41,766 nt of DNA from NCBI GenBank assembly GCA_902773325.1, contig CACYDW010000051.1, forward strand, positions 1 through 41,766, read 5' to 3'. This DNA is from an uncultured Ruminococcus sp. GTDB taxonomy: Bacteria > Bacillota > Clostridia > Oscillospirales > Acutalibacteraceae. The translations under genes and the position numbers were made by a program. Shown here one piece after another: positions 25,336 through 35,039 of this stretch; within the stretch, counting starts at the first letter, position 1, and every line of letters begins with the position of its first letter. The notes under the pieces are model-generated. The model did not search any database. It was not told the DNA's origin and worked only from the letters and a program-made list of their open reading frames with translations.

Positions 25336-25676
25336 TTTAAAACACCCGCCTCCTTCAGCTCATTTTTCATAGAACGCAGAATATCATAGCTTTTGACATA
25401 AGGTGTTTTTGTCCTTGCAACAAAAACGATATCATAACCAGGCTTAATGTTACCGCAAATATTATAACAAGCTTCCCTGATGATTCTGCGCGCTCTGTTT
25501 CGCAAAACGGCCTTGCCGATCTTCTTGCTGGTGGTAATTCCGATTCTCACCTGTCTGGTCTTGTTTTTTGCAACATAGGCCACAAGAACGGGTGAAGCAA
25601 ACGAACGGCCGCGGGCATACAGCCGGCGAAAATCTCTATTTTCCTTCAAAGTGATAAATTCACCCAAAACAATCAT
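25332..25676 (-). CDS. rnpA: Ribonuclease P protein component
   Basis: The 114-residue protein contains [16 protein letters not shown] and the RNR motif with its basic context ([15 protein letters not shown]), the RNA-binding core. It assists RNase P RNA in 5' maturation of tRNA. The GGAAG ribosome site touches the ATG at 25676, so translation may instead start at the in-frame TTG three codons later (25667), at 9-base spacing. The normally tight link to rpmH is broken here by an inserted 157-bp element. Confidence 0.95.
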   Translation of the reverse strand: MIVLGEFITLKENRDFRRLYARGRSFASPVLVAYVAKNKTRQVRIGITTSKKIGKAVLRNRARRIIREACYNICGNIKPGYDIVFVARTKTPYVKSYDILRSMKNELKEAGVLK

Positions 25677-25715
25677 CTTCCAAAAAACAAAATTTCACCA
25701 AGACCGTTTGCACTA

Positions 25716-25872
25716 AGGAACTGTGAAGAAATAAATTTTCAATTGATGCTTAGGATGATTTGCACTGTACAAGGCGCACGACTGCAGGAATACTGCCGTA
25801 TTTCAAGGGAGTGCAGCGCAGTACAGGGTAAATCAGACAAGCAGAAATGAAAAGTGATCGATGAACAGTTCC
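25716..25872 (-). mobile_element. 157-bp MITE-like element, copy 1 (TA-flanked)
   Basis: The element lies between rpmH and rnpA. It has imperfect terminal inverted repeats that begin GGAACTGT, and TA on each side (25714-25715 and 25873-25874), as expected of an IS630/Tc1-mariner-type insertion. It is about 95% identical to the copy at 30728-30884 (8 differences by my count) but lies in the opposite orientation. No gene is inside. Confidence 0.85.
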
Positions 25873-25894
25873 TAACTGAATACCGCAGGGAAAA

Positions 25895-26029
25895 TCAATA
25901 AGAAAGCTTCTTTCTTCCCTTTGCTCTGCGACGGGAAAGAACCTTGCGTCCGTTAGCCGTAGCCATTCTCTTTCTGAAGCCATGCTCCTTCTTTCTGTGG
26001 AGCTTCTTGGGCTGATACGTTCTCAGCAT
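25895..26029 (-). CDS. rpmH: 50S ribosomal protein L34
   Basis: The protein has 44 residues: [19 protein letters not shown] and onward, ending [13 protein letters not shown]. It is basic throughout, with the hallmark TYQPKK and [12 protein letters not shown] segments. It is a component of the large ribosomal subunit near the exit tunnel. A strong GGAGGAA ribosome site and a consensus promoter (26102-26131) precede it. It is divergent from dnaA, as in most bacteria. Confidence 0.98.
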   Translation of the reverse strand: MLRTYQPKKLHRKKEHGFRKRMATANGRKVLSRRRAKGRKKLSY

Positions 26030-26101
26030 CTCAAATTCCTCCTTTCGACAAGGCACTGTCTACACCTGAAATAATTTAAGGATATAACCTTGCACTTTAG
26101 G

Positions 26102-26131
26102 ATTATAAACCAAAAACACTCCTTCTGTCAA
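26102..26131 (-). promoter_or_regulatory. Promoter of rpmH
   Basis: On the minus strand a perfect TTGACA (26126-26131), 18 bases, perfect TATAAT (26102-26107). The leader to the rpmH ATG is about 65 bases. Confidence 0.82.
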
Positions 26132-26229
26132 TAATAAAAATCAAATTACTCTCTTCTGAACAAAAAAATATTTTGATCCATCCGATGTTTCCAAACAAAA
26201 AGACTGCTATTTTCCTTTATTCAACAAAA

Positions 26230-26238
26230 TTTTCAACC
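26230..26238 (+). promoter_or_regulatory. Possible DnaA box upstream of dnaA
   Basis: TTTTCAACC, eight of nine bases as in the TTTTCAACA boxes of oriC, lies about 27 bases before the dnaA -35. It could serve autoregulation of dnaA. The rest of the 365-bp rpmH-dnaA gap is AT-rich, with the two divergent promoters and nothing else seen. Confidence 0.4.
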
Positions 26239-26264
26239 ATTCCGTACAAATTGTTAAAAACTAT

Positions 26265-26293
26265 TTGAAATATAATACTTTATATGATATACT
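26265..26293 (+). promoter_or_regulatory. Promoter of dnaA
   Basis: TTGAAA (26265-26270), 17 bases ending in TGA, TATACT (26288-26293). Good -35 and extended -10. The leader to the dnaA ATG is about 95 bases. Confidence 0.78.
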
Positions 26294-26394
26294 AAGAGTG
26301 TATAAGTGTTTCTATGTGTAATGAGCCTTTTATTACAGACTTGGAAAAGAAGCTTCTGCGCTTCGGAAAGATAATTATGACGGGGGAGAAAAAA

Positions 26395-27708
26395 ATGGAT
26401 TCATTCAACGAAGCATGGGAAATCATCTGTGAATATTGTAAAAACCACATTACAGACGTTGCCTATAAAACCTGGATCAGCAAAATTGAACCGGTAAAAA
26501 TGGACTTTGCCGAGGGAAAAGCCATTCTGATGGTGCCTGCGGATTTTCACCGCCAGACACTGATCAGGGGTTATATGAAGCTGCTGAATGATGCCTTTGC
26601 CAGCGTATTCGGCGAGGGAATTGAAATCTGCTTTACCGTTCCCGATGAGATCACCACCAGGGAACAGGAGCTTAACGAGAGTATGATCAATGCCGATTAT
26701 GAGTTTACCTTTGATTCATTTATTGTCGGCTCGTCCAACAAATTTTCACACGCTGCCTCTCTTGCCGTTGCAGCCAATCCCGGAGGTGCCTACAACCCGC
26801 TTTTTATATACGGCAACTCAGGACTGGGCAAGACCCATCTGCTCTATGCCATCCGAAATGAAATCATGAAGAATAATCCCGAAAAGGTCATCGTATACGT
26901 CAAGGGCGATGATTTCACCAATGAGATGGTGGAGGCAATCCGTCTGAATACGACCAGCGAATTCAGACAGAAATACAGAAAATCAGATGTTCTTTTGGTA
27001 GATGATATCCAGTTCATCGGCGGTAAGGAATCTACACAGGAGGAATTCTTCCATACCTTTAATTCCCTTTATGAAGCCAAAAGACAGATCGTGCTGACAT
27101 CAGACCGACCGCCCAGAGAGATCAAAACCCTTGAGGACAGACTCAGAAGCCGCTTTGAATCCGGTCTGATTGCCGATATTCAGCCGCCTGATTTTGAAAC
27201 CAGACTCGCTATTATCAGAAGAAAAGCGGAACTGCTCGATATGACCCTGCCCGATGATGTCATGGAATATATCGCAACCAAGCTCAAAACCAATATCCGG
27301 CAGCTGGAGGGCGTTGTCAAAAAGCTCAAGGCAAAGAATCAGCTCTACGGAGAAAAAATCACTATCACGGTTGCCCAGAAAACCATCTCTGAGATCCTTA
27401 ATAACGATCAGCCTCCTCCGCTTACGGTAGAAAAAATCATTGACGAGGTAGCCAGAACCTTCGGTGTTACAGGGGATGATATCCGTTCTGCAAAGAGGAA
27501 TGCCAATATATCCAATGCAAGACAGATCGCGATTTATGCCGTAAGAGAAATTACCGATCTTTCCATGAATCTCATCGGCGAGGAATTCGGCGGCAGAGAT
27601 CATTCTACTATTGTGTATGCTATCAAGCAGATCGAAAAGAATATGGCAAAAGACCCCAAACTCAAATCAACTGTTGACGACATCATCAAGAATATCCGTG
27701 ACAGATAA
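26395..27708 (+). CDS. dnaA: Chromosomal replication initiator DnaA
   Basis: The protein is 437 residues from MDSFNEAWEII. Domain I (about 1-85, CKNHITDVAYKTWISKIEP) is followed by a short linker. The AAA+ domain has Walker A GNSGLGKT near residue 140 and Walker B LLVDDIQFI near 201. Domain IV has the box-recognition signature GGRDHSTIVYAI near 398. The frame extends 27 codons upstream, but GGGGGAG lies 6 bases before this ATG and the added residues are not DnaA-like. It binds the boxes at 27709-28041 and opens oriC. A small hairpin overlaps its stop codon. Confidence 0.98.
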   Translation: MDSFNEAWEIICEYCKNHITDVAYKTWISKIEPVKMDFAEGKAILMVPADFHRQTLIRGYMKLLNDAFASVFGEGIEICFTVPDEITTREQELNESMINADYEFTFDSFIVGSSNKFSHAASLAVAANPGGAYNPLFIYGNSGLGKTHLLYAIRNEIMKNNPEKVIVYVKGDDFTNEMVEAIRLNTTSEFRQKYRKSDVLLVDDIQFIGGKESTQEEFFHTFNSLYEAKRQIVLTSDRPPREIKTLEDRLRSRFESGLIADIQPPDFETRLAIIRRKAELLDMTLPDDVMEYIATKLKTNIRQLEGVVKKLKAKNQLYGEKITITVAQKTISEILNNDQPPPLTVEKIIDEVARTFGVTGDDIRSAKRNANISNARQIAIYAVREITDLSMNLIGEEFGGRDHSTIVYAIKQIEKNMAKDPKLKSTVDDIIKNIRDR

Positions 27709-27719
27709 CGGATGTTTTT
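27694..27719 (+). terminator. Weak terminator overlapping the dnaA stop codon
   Basis: ATCCGT (27694-27699) pairs with ACGGAT (27708-27713) over an 8-base loop, followed by GTTTTTA. The dnaA stop TAA lies in the loop and first base of the right arm. A 6-bp stem implies only partial termination before dnaN. Confidence 0.45.
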
Positions 27720-28041
27720 ATCCATGTATGTACTTTCAACATACGGTTAAGATTCTTTCCACTTATCAACATTTTTGGTTAATTTACGTTTTTTTGACTT
27801 GTTAACGAATTCAACAAGTTTTCAACAATTCACCAACATATATCAACAATCCGGTTGATAATATTATTTCCGGAAAATTTATCCGGCAATTCATAACCGT
27901 GCTTCAACAATTGACAATCATCATAAAAGCCTGATAAAATCAACAATAATTCAACTTTTCAACATCTTAACCGTCCCTACTACTATTACTAAAATAATTA
28001 TAATTCTTTTATTTATTTTTTGGAAAAAGAGGACTGATATA
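27709..28041 (+). other. oriC: Chromosomal origin of replication (oriC), dnaA-dnaN gap
   Basis: The 333-bp non-coding gap has DnaA-box-like motifs CTTTCAACA (27733-27741), TTATCAACA (27763-27771), TTTTCAACA (27819-27827), ATATCAACA (27840-27848) and TTTTCAACA (27956-27964), all in one orientation, with looser ones between. After the last box come a short GC-rich stretch (CCGTCCC) and CTACTACTATTACT (27977-27990). The complement of that tract is a run of GAT/AAT triplets, as in the DnaA-trio. An AT-rich tract follows up to dnaN. This matches the box, GC-cluster and trio order of the B. subtilis unwinding system. Gene context also fits. Confidence 0.92.
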
Positions 28042-29148
28042 ATGAAATTCACCTGCAACCGCCAGAAGCTCAATGAGGCTGTTGGAAATGTTCAAAGAGC
28101 AGTAGCTTCAAAATCCACACTGCCTGCTCTGGAAGGAATCCTTGTCAAAGCATTTGAAAACAAAATCTATCTCAGTGGCTACGACCTTGAGATCGGGATC
28201 ACCACCTCTTTAGAGGCAGACATTGTGACAGAAGGTTCTGTTGTCATCAATGCCAAGCTTTTCTCGGATATCCTGAAACGAATGCCCGAAGATAAAATCA
28301 CTATCAGAACCGATGAAAAACTGATCATCTATCTGAACAGCGGTAAGGTAGATTATAAAATTATCGGAATAGATGCCTCCGAATACCCGGAACTTCCTAC
28401 TGTAGCGGATACCGACAGTATCAGTATCAACGGAGAATCCCTGCAAAGTATGATCCGACAGACGATCTATGCCATCTCCGATAATGATGCAAAGCCCGTT
28501 AATAAGGGTTCTCTGTTTGAAATCAACAATAATACCATACGAATTGTTTCTGTAGACGGCTTCCGGCTCGCCATACGAACAGAAACAATCCAATATAACG
28601 GTACCAAATCCTTTATTGTTCCCGGAAAAACCCTTTCTGAGGTCATCAAGCTTATCAATGATGATTCACAAAACGTAACTATTTCCGCAGGGGGACGCCA
28701 TATTATCTTCCGTATTGAGGAATACTCCATTATAACCCGCCTGATCGAAGGCGAGTTTATGAACTATAAGGCAGCAATTCCTTCCTCCAATTCTACAAGC
28801 ATGAAAGTCAGTACCAGAAAATTCATCGACTCCATTGACAGAATGTCACTTCTTCTGACCGAAAAGCTCAAAACACCGATCCGCTGCTGCATAGAGGACG
28901 GTTATATAAAAACCTCCTGTAAAACAGCACTCGGTCAGGCTTACGATGAATTTGAGGCAGAAATCGAAGGAAACGACATTGAAATCGGCTTTAACAACAA
29001 ATATATGCTGGATGCACTGAGAAATACCGAAACCGATGAGGTAATCATCAAACTCAATGGTCCATTCAGCCCGATCACCATATTTCCCACGGAGGGTGAG
29101 GACTTTATCTTCCTGGTGCTTCCTGTGAGGTTAAAAAATGATAGGTAA
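28042..29148 (+). CDS. dnaN: DNA polymerase III beta subunit (sliding clamp)
   Basis: The 368-residue protein begins MKFTCNRQKLNEAVGNVQRA, a typical clamp start. Three tandem clamp folds follow, with LPALEGILVKAFENKIYLSG in the first and the ending ITIFPTEGEDFIFLVLPVRL, where the C-terminal LPVRL is conserved. The dimeric ring tethers polymerase to DNA and binds many repair factors. The ribosome site AGAGGA precedes the ATG. Its last 11 bases overlap yaaA, so the two are translationally linked. Confidence 0.98.
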   Translation: MKFTCNRQKLNEAVGNVQRAVASKSTLPALEGILVKAFENKIYLSGYDLEIGITTSLEADIVTEGSVVINAKLFSDILKRMPEDKITIRTDEKLIIYLNSGKVDYKIIGIDASEYPELPTVADTDSISINGESLQSMIRQTIYAISDNDAKPVNKGSLFEINNNTIRIVSVDGFRLAIRTETIQYNGTKSFIVPGKTLSEVIKLINDDSQNVTISAGGRHIIFRIEEYSIITRLIEGEFMNYKAAIPSSNSTSMKVSTRKFIDSIDRMSLLLTEKLKTPIRCCIEDGYIKTSCKTALGQAYDEFEAEIEGNDIEIGFNNKYMLDALRNTETDEVIIKLNGPFSPITIFPTEGEDFIFLVLPVRLKNDR

Positions 29149-29356
29149 TAAATTATCACTATCTCCCGATGAAGAATACATCCGGCTGGACAATATGCTC
29201 AAAATGCTCGGTGTTTTTGAAACGGGAGGGCAGGCTAAGCTTGAAATACAAAACGGCAGCGTAAAGGTCAACGGAACGGTCTGTACAATGCGCGGCAAAA
29301 AAATGAGAAAAGGCGACAAGGCTGAATATAACGGTATGACTTTTGAGGTGTGCTGA
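29138..29356 (+). CDS. yaaA: S4-domain RNA-binding protein YaaA
   Basis: The 72-residue single S4 domain protein reads IRLDNMLKMLGVFETGGQAK followed by GSVKVNGTVCTMRGKKMRKG, the alpha-L RNA-binding fold. It is conserved between dnaN and recF in Firmicutes; its role is probably in ribosome or RNA handling. Its start overlaps dnaN by 11 bases, and recF begins 1 base after its stop. Confidence 0.93.
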   Translation: MIGNKLSLSPDEEYIRLDNMLKMLGVFETGGQAKLEIQNGSVKVNGTVCTMRGKKMRKGDKAEYNGMTFEVC

Positions 29357-29357
29357 C

Positions 29358-30467
29358 TTGATTATCCGAAGCTTATCATTTGAAAACTACAGAAATCTCA
29401 AAAAAACCGAAATATCTCCGTCTGAGGGCATCAATGTAATATGCGGCGATAATGCACAGGGCAAAACCAATATTATCGAGTGTATATGGCTTTTTACAGG
29501 CGGACGCTCCTTTCGCGGGGCAAAGGATAAGGAACTGATTGCCTTCGGTGCTTCACAAGCCAGAACAGCGTTATCCTTCTATGCCTGCGGCAGAGAACAG
29601 AAAATTGAGATCAGCATTCAGGATAATAAACGATCAGCCGCTCTCAACGGAATACCCAAAAGCTATATGTCGCAGATCATCGGTAATTTTTGTGCTGTAA
29701 TTTTCTCGCCCCATCATCTTGCGCTGATCAAAAGCGGACCGGAAGACCGCCGCAACTTTACCGACGCGGCGATCTGTCAGATCAGACCGGCGTATGCTTC
29801 TGTGCTCAACCGCTACAAAAAAACACTTCTGCAAAGAAATTCTCTCCTGAAAAATGCCATGCTCTACTCCGAGCCGGAAACCGCTCTTGAGATATGGAAC
29901 GAACGACTTGCGGAAGAAGGCGCAAAGGTCGCTGTACAAAGGCTTGCATACATTGAAAAGCTGAACGGACTTGCAAAATCCTTTTATGACGGTATTTCCG
30001 ACGGTAAGGAAACACTTGATATCCGTTACAGAAGCTCCTGCGGCGCAAAGTATGGCATGAGCCGGCAGGAAATACAAAAGCTCCTGCTGGAGGAGTTGAT
30101 CAGCAAACAGAATGAGGATATGGCACGGGGGTTTACCGGTTCGGGCATTCACCGTGATGATCTGAAAATCAGGATCAATGAAAGAGATGCAAAAAGCTTT
30201 GGCTCTCAGGGACAGCAGCGTTCGGCGGTATTGTCTATGAAGCTTGCCGAAGCAGCCATCTCGGGAGATGAAAATAACGACAAGCCCGTTATCCTGCTTG
30301 ACGATGTATTGAGTGAGCTGGATATGAACCGCAGGGATTATCTGCTGAACCGACTGGAGGGATTTCAGGTATTCATTACCTGCTGTGATGAAGTGATTAC
30401 TTCGTCAAAGGTATTCCGGATCAGCGGCGGAGCAATCAATGCAGAGCACCCTGCTTCCGATCAATAG
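29358..30467 (+). CDS. recF: DNA replication and repair protein RecF
   Basis: The protein is 369 residues from a TTG start, reading (M)IIRSLSFENYRNLKK. The Walker A is GDNAQGKTNIIE near residue 30. The ABC-type signature is SFGSQGQQRSAVLSMKLAE, and the Walker B is VILLDDVLSELD. It loads RecA at gaps with RecO and RecR. The TTG at 29358 is preferred over an in-frame TTG at 29343 because GAGG lies 9 bases before it and the residues start exactly at the family's usual N-terminus. Confidence 0.96.
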   Translation: MIIRSLSFENYRNLKKTEISPSEGINVICGDNAQGKTNIIECIWLFTGGRSFRGAKDKELIAFGASQARTALSFYACGREQKIEISIQDNKRSAALNGIPKSYMSQIIGNFCAVIFSPHHLALIKSGPEDRRNFTDAAICQIRPAYASVLNRYKKTLLQRNSLLKNAMLYSEPETALEIWNERLAEEGAKVAVQRLAYIEKLNGLAKSFYDGISDGKETLDIRYRSSCGAKYGMSRQEIQKLLLEELISKQNEDMARGFTGSGIHRDDLKIRINERDAKSFGSQGQQRSAVLSMKLAEAAISGDENNDKPVILLDDVLSELDMNRRDYLLNRLEGFQVFITCCDEVITSSKVFRISGGAINAEHPASDQ

Positions 30468-30479
30468 GAAGATGAAGCT

Positions 30480-30728
30480 ATGTATCTGCATTTGGGAAAT
30501 AATACGATTATAAGGACGGAGGATATTATCGGAATCTTTGATCTCGATAATTCTACCGTTTCCGTCAGAACAAGAGAATTTCTGAAAAACGCCGAAAAAA
30601 ACGGCGCTGTTATCAATGTATCAACAGAACTGCCAAAAAGCTTCGTAGTATGCAGAGATGCAGGCGGGGATAAAATCTACATCTGCCAGCTTTCTCCGCT
30701 CACACTCATCAGGCGGGCAGGGCTTTAG
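30480..30728 (+). CDS. remB: RemB-like (DUF370) regulator
   Basis: The 82-residue protein begins MYLHLGNNTIIRTEDIIGIF, the DUF370 fold. It holds the same position (after recF, before gyrB) as B. subtilis RemB/YaaB and is about the same length. RemA/RemB proteins bind DNA and activate matrix genes in B. subtilis; the role here is unknown. The stop codon TAG is shared with the left edge of an inserted element: its TA is the target duplication and its G is the first base of the element. Without the insertion the stop would read TAA, so the protein is unchanged. Confidence 0.9.
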   Translation: MYLHLGNNTIIRTEDIIGIFDLDNSTVSVRTREFLKNAEKNGAVINVSTELPKSFVVCRDAGGDKIYICQLSPLTLIRRAGL

Positions 30729-30884
30729 GAACTGTTCATCAATCACTTTTCATTTCTGCTTGGCTGATTTGCCCTGTACTGCGTTGCACTCCCTTGAAAT
30801 ACGGCAGTATTCCTGCGGTCGTGCACCTTGTACAGTGCCAATCATCCTAAGCATCAATTGAAAACTTATTTCTTCACAGTTCCT
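30728..30884 (+). mobile_element. 157-bp MITE-like element, copy 2 (TA-flanked)
   Basis: The same element as at 25716-25872 in inverted orientation, about 95% identical. It is flanked by TA at 30726-30727 and 30885-30886. The ends begin GGAACTGT, with further matching TTTTCA in the arms. It is inserted into the remB stop codon and lies upstream of the zinc-ribbon gene. No gene is inside. Confidence 0.87.
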
Positions 30885-30915
30885 TAAAAGAAAATGAGAA
30901 GAGGAATGTTGTAAA

Positions 30916-31518
30916 ATGGCAAATATGATTCATCTTACCAGATGTCCGTATTGTAACAGAAAAATCTCCTACTTCGGAGCTTCTATTCTCCGCAAACAAG
31001 GAGAATACAAATGCACAAAGTGTACCTGTGTGTCCAATGTAACGCTGAATAAAGCGATTTATGGACTGGTAAGCATTGTGTGCGTGTCGGCACTGCTGAT
31101 CACGGTTTTATATGCGAACTTCGGCGACCATGGCAGTCTGAAGGGCTTGCTCTATCTGTTTATACCCTTTGTGGTATTTTACATTACAGCCCCGTTTTTT
31201 GTACAGTTAGTGCCGCATAAGGAAAGATCCTCCGTAAAGCACGTGTCTGTGCCGCAGCCTGCTGTGACGGAAGAAGAAAAGGTCTATCAGCGTCCTGCAA
31301 AGCCGATCGTTCATTCACAGCCGATCGAGCTTGACGTTGACGAGGATTTTTCTTCCAAATTCATGAAGGCAAAGCAGGATAATGCTGCCAGACTGGAGGA
31401 GCAGCTTTCAGTGTCAGATAGCGGCGGTGAAGTAATTGAAGGCGAGGATATCATCAATCAGACCGTTACCTTTGAATTCAATAAGCCGGATGTCAACGAT
31501 GATGCATCGGATGTATGA
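30916..31518 (+). CDS. Zinc-ribbon membrane protein
   Basis: In this 200-residue protein, the N-terminus CPYCNRKISYFGASILRKQG followed by CTKCTC has a four-cysteine zinc-ribbon pattern. Two hydrophobic segments follow (about 50-70 and 78-97), then a hydrophilic, acidic tail of about 100 residues. I do not recognise a named family. The ribosome site AGAGGAATG lies before the ATG. The next gene encodes a shorter protein of the same build. The function is unknown. Confidence 0.8.
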   Translation: MANMIHLTRCPYCNRKISYFGASILRKQGEYKCTKCTCVSNVTLNKAIYGLVSIVCVSALLITVLYANFGDHGSLKGLLYLFIPFVVFYITAPFFVQLVPHKERSSVKHVSVPQPAVTEEEKVYQRPAKPIVHSQPIELDVDEDFSSKFMKAKQDNAARLEEQLSVSDSGGEVIEGEDIINQTVTFEFNKPDVNDDASDV

Positions 31519-31548
31519 TAATCTGTAATCGGAAGGAAGAGAACCGCT

Positions 31549-31893
31549 TTGTGGAAGCTACCCGTATGTCCGTATTGTCATACGGTATACAGCTATCAAG
31601 AAATTGTAAGCATGAAGGGCAAGGAGCATCAATGTTATCACTGCGGCAGGAGTTTTCTCATCAGACGCTCGCTCAGGGCTGTTCCTGTCATTGCAGTATG
31701 TATGATTCTGATATTGTTTAACATGATCATCTTTGACGCGTCAAAGGATATCAATATCGGTGTTGTTGCAGTAATGAATCTGATTGCGGTTGCCGCTTCG
31801 CTTGCTGCATCACCATTGATGATCAGATTCAGAAAAAAGCAAGAAACGAAAAAAGCAAAAAACGATCAACCGAAAAAGGACAGAAAGCGTTGA
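31549..31893 (+). CDS. Small zinc-ribbon membrane protein
   Basis: The 114-residue protein starts at TTG and reads (M)WKLPVCPYCHTVYSYQEIV, then HQCYHCGRSF, a CxxC-CxxC zinc ribbon. Two membrane segments and a highly basic tail (KKQETKKAKNDQPKKDRKR) follow. The build parallels the preceding protein, so the two may be paralogues. It ends 25 bases before gyrB and may be transcribed with it. A GGAAGG site precedes the start. Confidence 0.78.
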   Translation: MWKLPVCPYCHTVYSYQEIVSMKGKEHQCYHCGRSFLIRRSLRAVPVIAVCMILILFNMIIFDASKDINIGVVAVMNLIAVAASLAASPLMIRFRKKQETKKAKNDQPKKDRKR

Positions 31894-31900
31894 TTATTGA

Positions 31901-33871
<1,971 letters not shown>

Positions 33872-33885
33872 GGAAGATCACCGTC

Positions 33886-34422
33886 ATGAATGAAAACAAC
33901 AGCACTTCTCAGCAGAAGAAGGAAGAAATCAGCATATCCTATGTGATGACGCAGGAGGAATATTACAAGTGTCTATATAACAGCAAAAGCTTCAAGCCGA
34001 AGGGACAAAGGCTGATCATACAGTCCGTGATCTTTGTGCTTGCGGCAGGTGCGTTTTTGTATGCATACTTCTTTACGGATTCGCAGTATAATTCCTATAA
34101 CCTGTTCTTCGGTATATTTTGTATGGTAATGATACCCTTACTGTGGGTCGTGCCGAGGCTGCATTTACGCAGTACGTCAAAAATGATGGCAGACGGAAAA
34201 ACCATTCAGGCTGTGATCGCTTCTGATGAGATTCGCATTGGCAGCGGTGCGGGTGCGTGGAGTATTCCCCTTGACAATACTGCCGAGCTGCAGGAATTTG
34301 ACGGTATTCTGATGATCACAGATGCAGAGGGCAGAGGGTTTTCTATTCCCGAGCGGGCAGCCGGTAAAGAAAACTATGCTCAGATCAAAGCTATTCTTTC
34401 AAATGGAACACTCAGACTTTGA
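33886..34422 (+). CDS. YcxB-like membrane protein, copy 1
   Basis: The 178-residue protein opens with a short cytoplasmic part (ISYVMTQEEYYKCLYNSKSF), two adjacent membrane segments (about 49-66 and 75-92) and a C-terminal domain of about 80 residues. That domain contains IRIGSGAGAWSIPLDNTAEL and MITDAEGRGFSIPERA, the arrangement of YcxB/YcxB-like proteins. No enzymatic motifs are seen. It starts 14 bases after gyrB and is probably transcribed with it. It is followed by a hairpin-rich gap. Confidence 0.78.
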   Translation: MNENNSTSQQKKEEISISYVMTQEEYYKCLYNSKSFKPKGQRLIIQSVIFVLAAGAFLYAYFFTDSQYNSYNLFFGIFCMVMIPLLWVVPRLHLRSTSKMMADGKTIQAVIASDEIRIGSGAGAWSIPLDNTAELQEFDGILMITDAEGRGFSIPERAAGKENYAQIKAILSNGTLRL

Positions 34423-34513
34423 AACAATGTACAATGGTCTGTGGTTCTGATTTATTTCCATAGAAGAAAATATTTTTCTTTTTTGATTATTTGTATAGTA
34501 AAAAGCTTGGGGT

Positions 34514-34584
34514 GCAGGGGTGCTGTGCACCCTTGCCGAGGTCCAGGGCGAGTAGCCTTGGTGGGGTTTGGGGCAAAGCCCCAA
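34514..34584 (+). repeat. Three consecutive GC-rich hairpins (dispersed intergenic repeat type)
   Basis: Hairpin 1: GCAGGGGTGC pairs with GCACCCTTGC over a 3-base loop (34514-34536). Hairpin 2: CCAGGGC with GCCTTGG over 5 bases (34543-34561). Hairpin 3: TTGGGGC with GCCCCAA over AAA (34568-34584). They sit between a YcxB-like gene and the thioesterase gene. The composition is much richer in GC than the flanks. It may act as an RNA processing or attenuation element. Confidence 0.7.
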
Positions 34585-34610
34585 TATTAAGTGCAAGGAA
34601 ATGTATTATT

Positions 34611-35039
34611 ATGAAGAATGAAACAAAAATTACGGCAAGATATGCCGAAACAGACCGGATGGGGGTCATTCATCATTCTGTCTATGCTGTGTGGTTTGAG
34701 GTAGGCAGAACCAACTTTATCAAGATGATGGGTGTTACCTATTCGCAGTTAGAGAAAGACGGCATTATGCTCCCGCTGAGTGAGCTGCAATGCACGTATT
34801 ACCGTCCCGTGAATTATGAGGACGAGGTCGTTATTGAAACTGCTGTTCAGAAAATCACCTTTTCGAGAATCGTATTTCATTACAGGGTGCTTCTTGACGG
34901 GGAACTGATGGCAGAGGGTTTCACAACACATGCTTTTGTGGATTCAAAGACATTCCGACCCATGAACGGCAAAAAATTTCACCCAGAATTATTTGCAAAG
35001 CTTGCCGCCGCGCAGGAAAAGCAACCGGAGGAATCATAA
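34611..35039 (+). CDS. YbgC/4HBT-type hotdog acyl-CoA thioesterase
   Basis: The protein is 142 residues from MKNETKITARYAETDRMGVI. The motif RYAETDRMGVIHHSVYAVWFE carries the Asp and following region of the YbgC/4HBT active site. NFIKMMGVTYSQLEKDGI is the next helix. It hydrolyses acyl-CoA or acyl-ACP thioesters, and the substrate is unknown. The frame is open 40 codons upstream but only through the hairpin repeat. AAGGA precedes the chosen ATG. The stop overlaps the start of the next gene by 1 base. Confidence 0.88.
   Translation: MKNETKITARYAETDRMGVIHHSVYAVWFEVGRTNFIKMMGVTYSQLEKDGIMLPLSELQCTYYRPVNYEDEVVIETAVQKITFSRIVFHYRVLLDGELMAEGFTTHAFVDSKTFRPMNGKKFHPELFAKLAAAQEKQPEES

Noticed and set aside
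34491-34610. N-terminal extension of the hotdog thioesterase by 40 codons
   Set aside because: The extension translates the hairpin repeat. The family's usual start and a ribosome site are at 34611.
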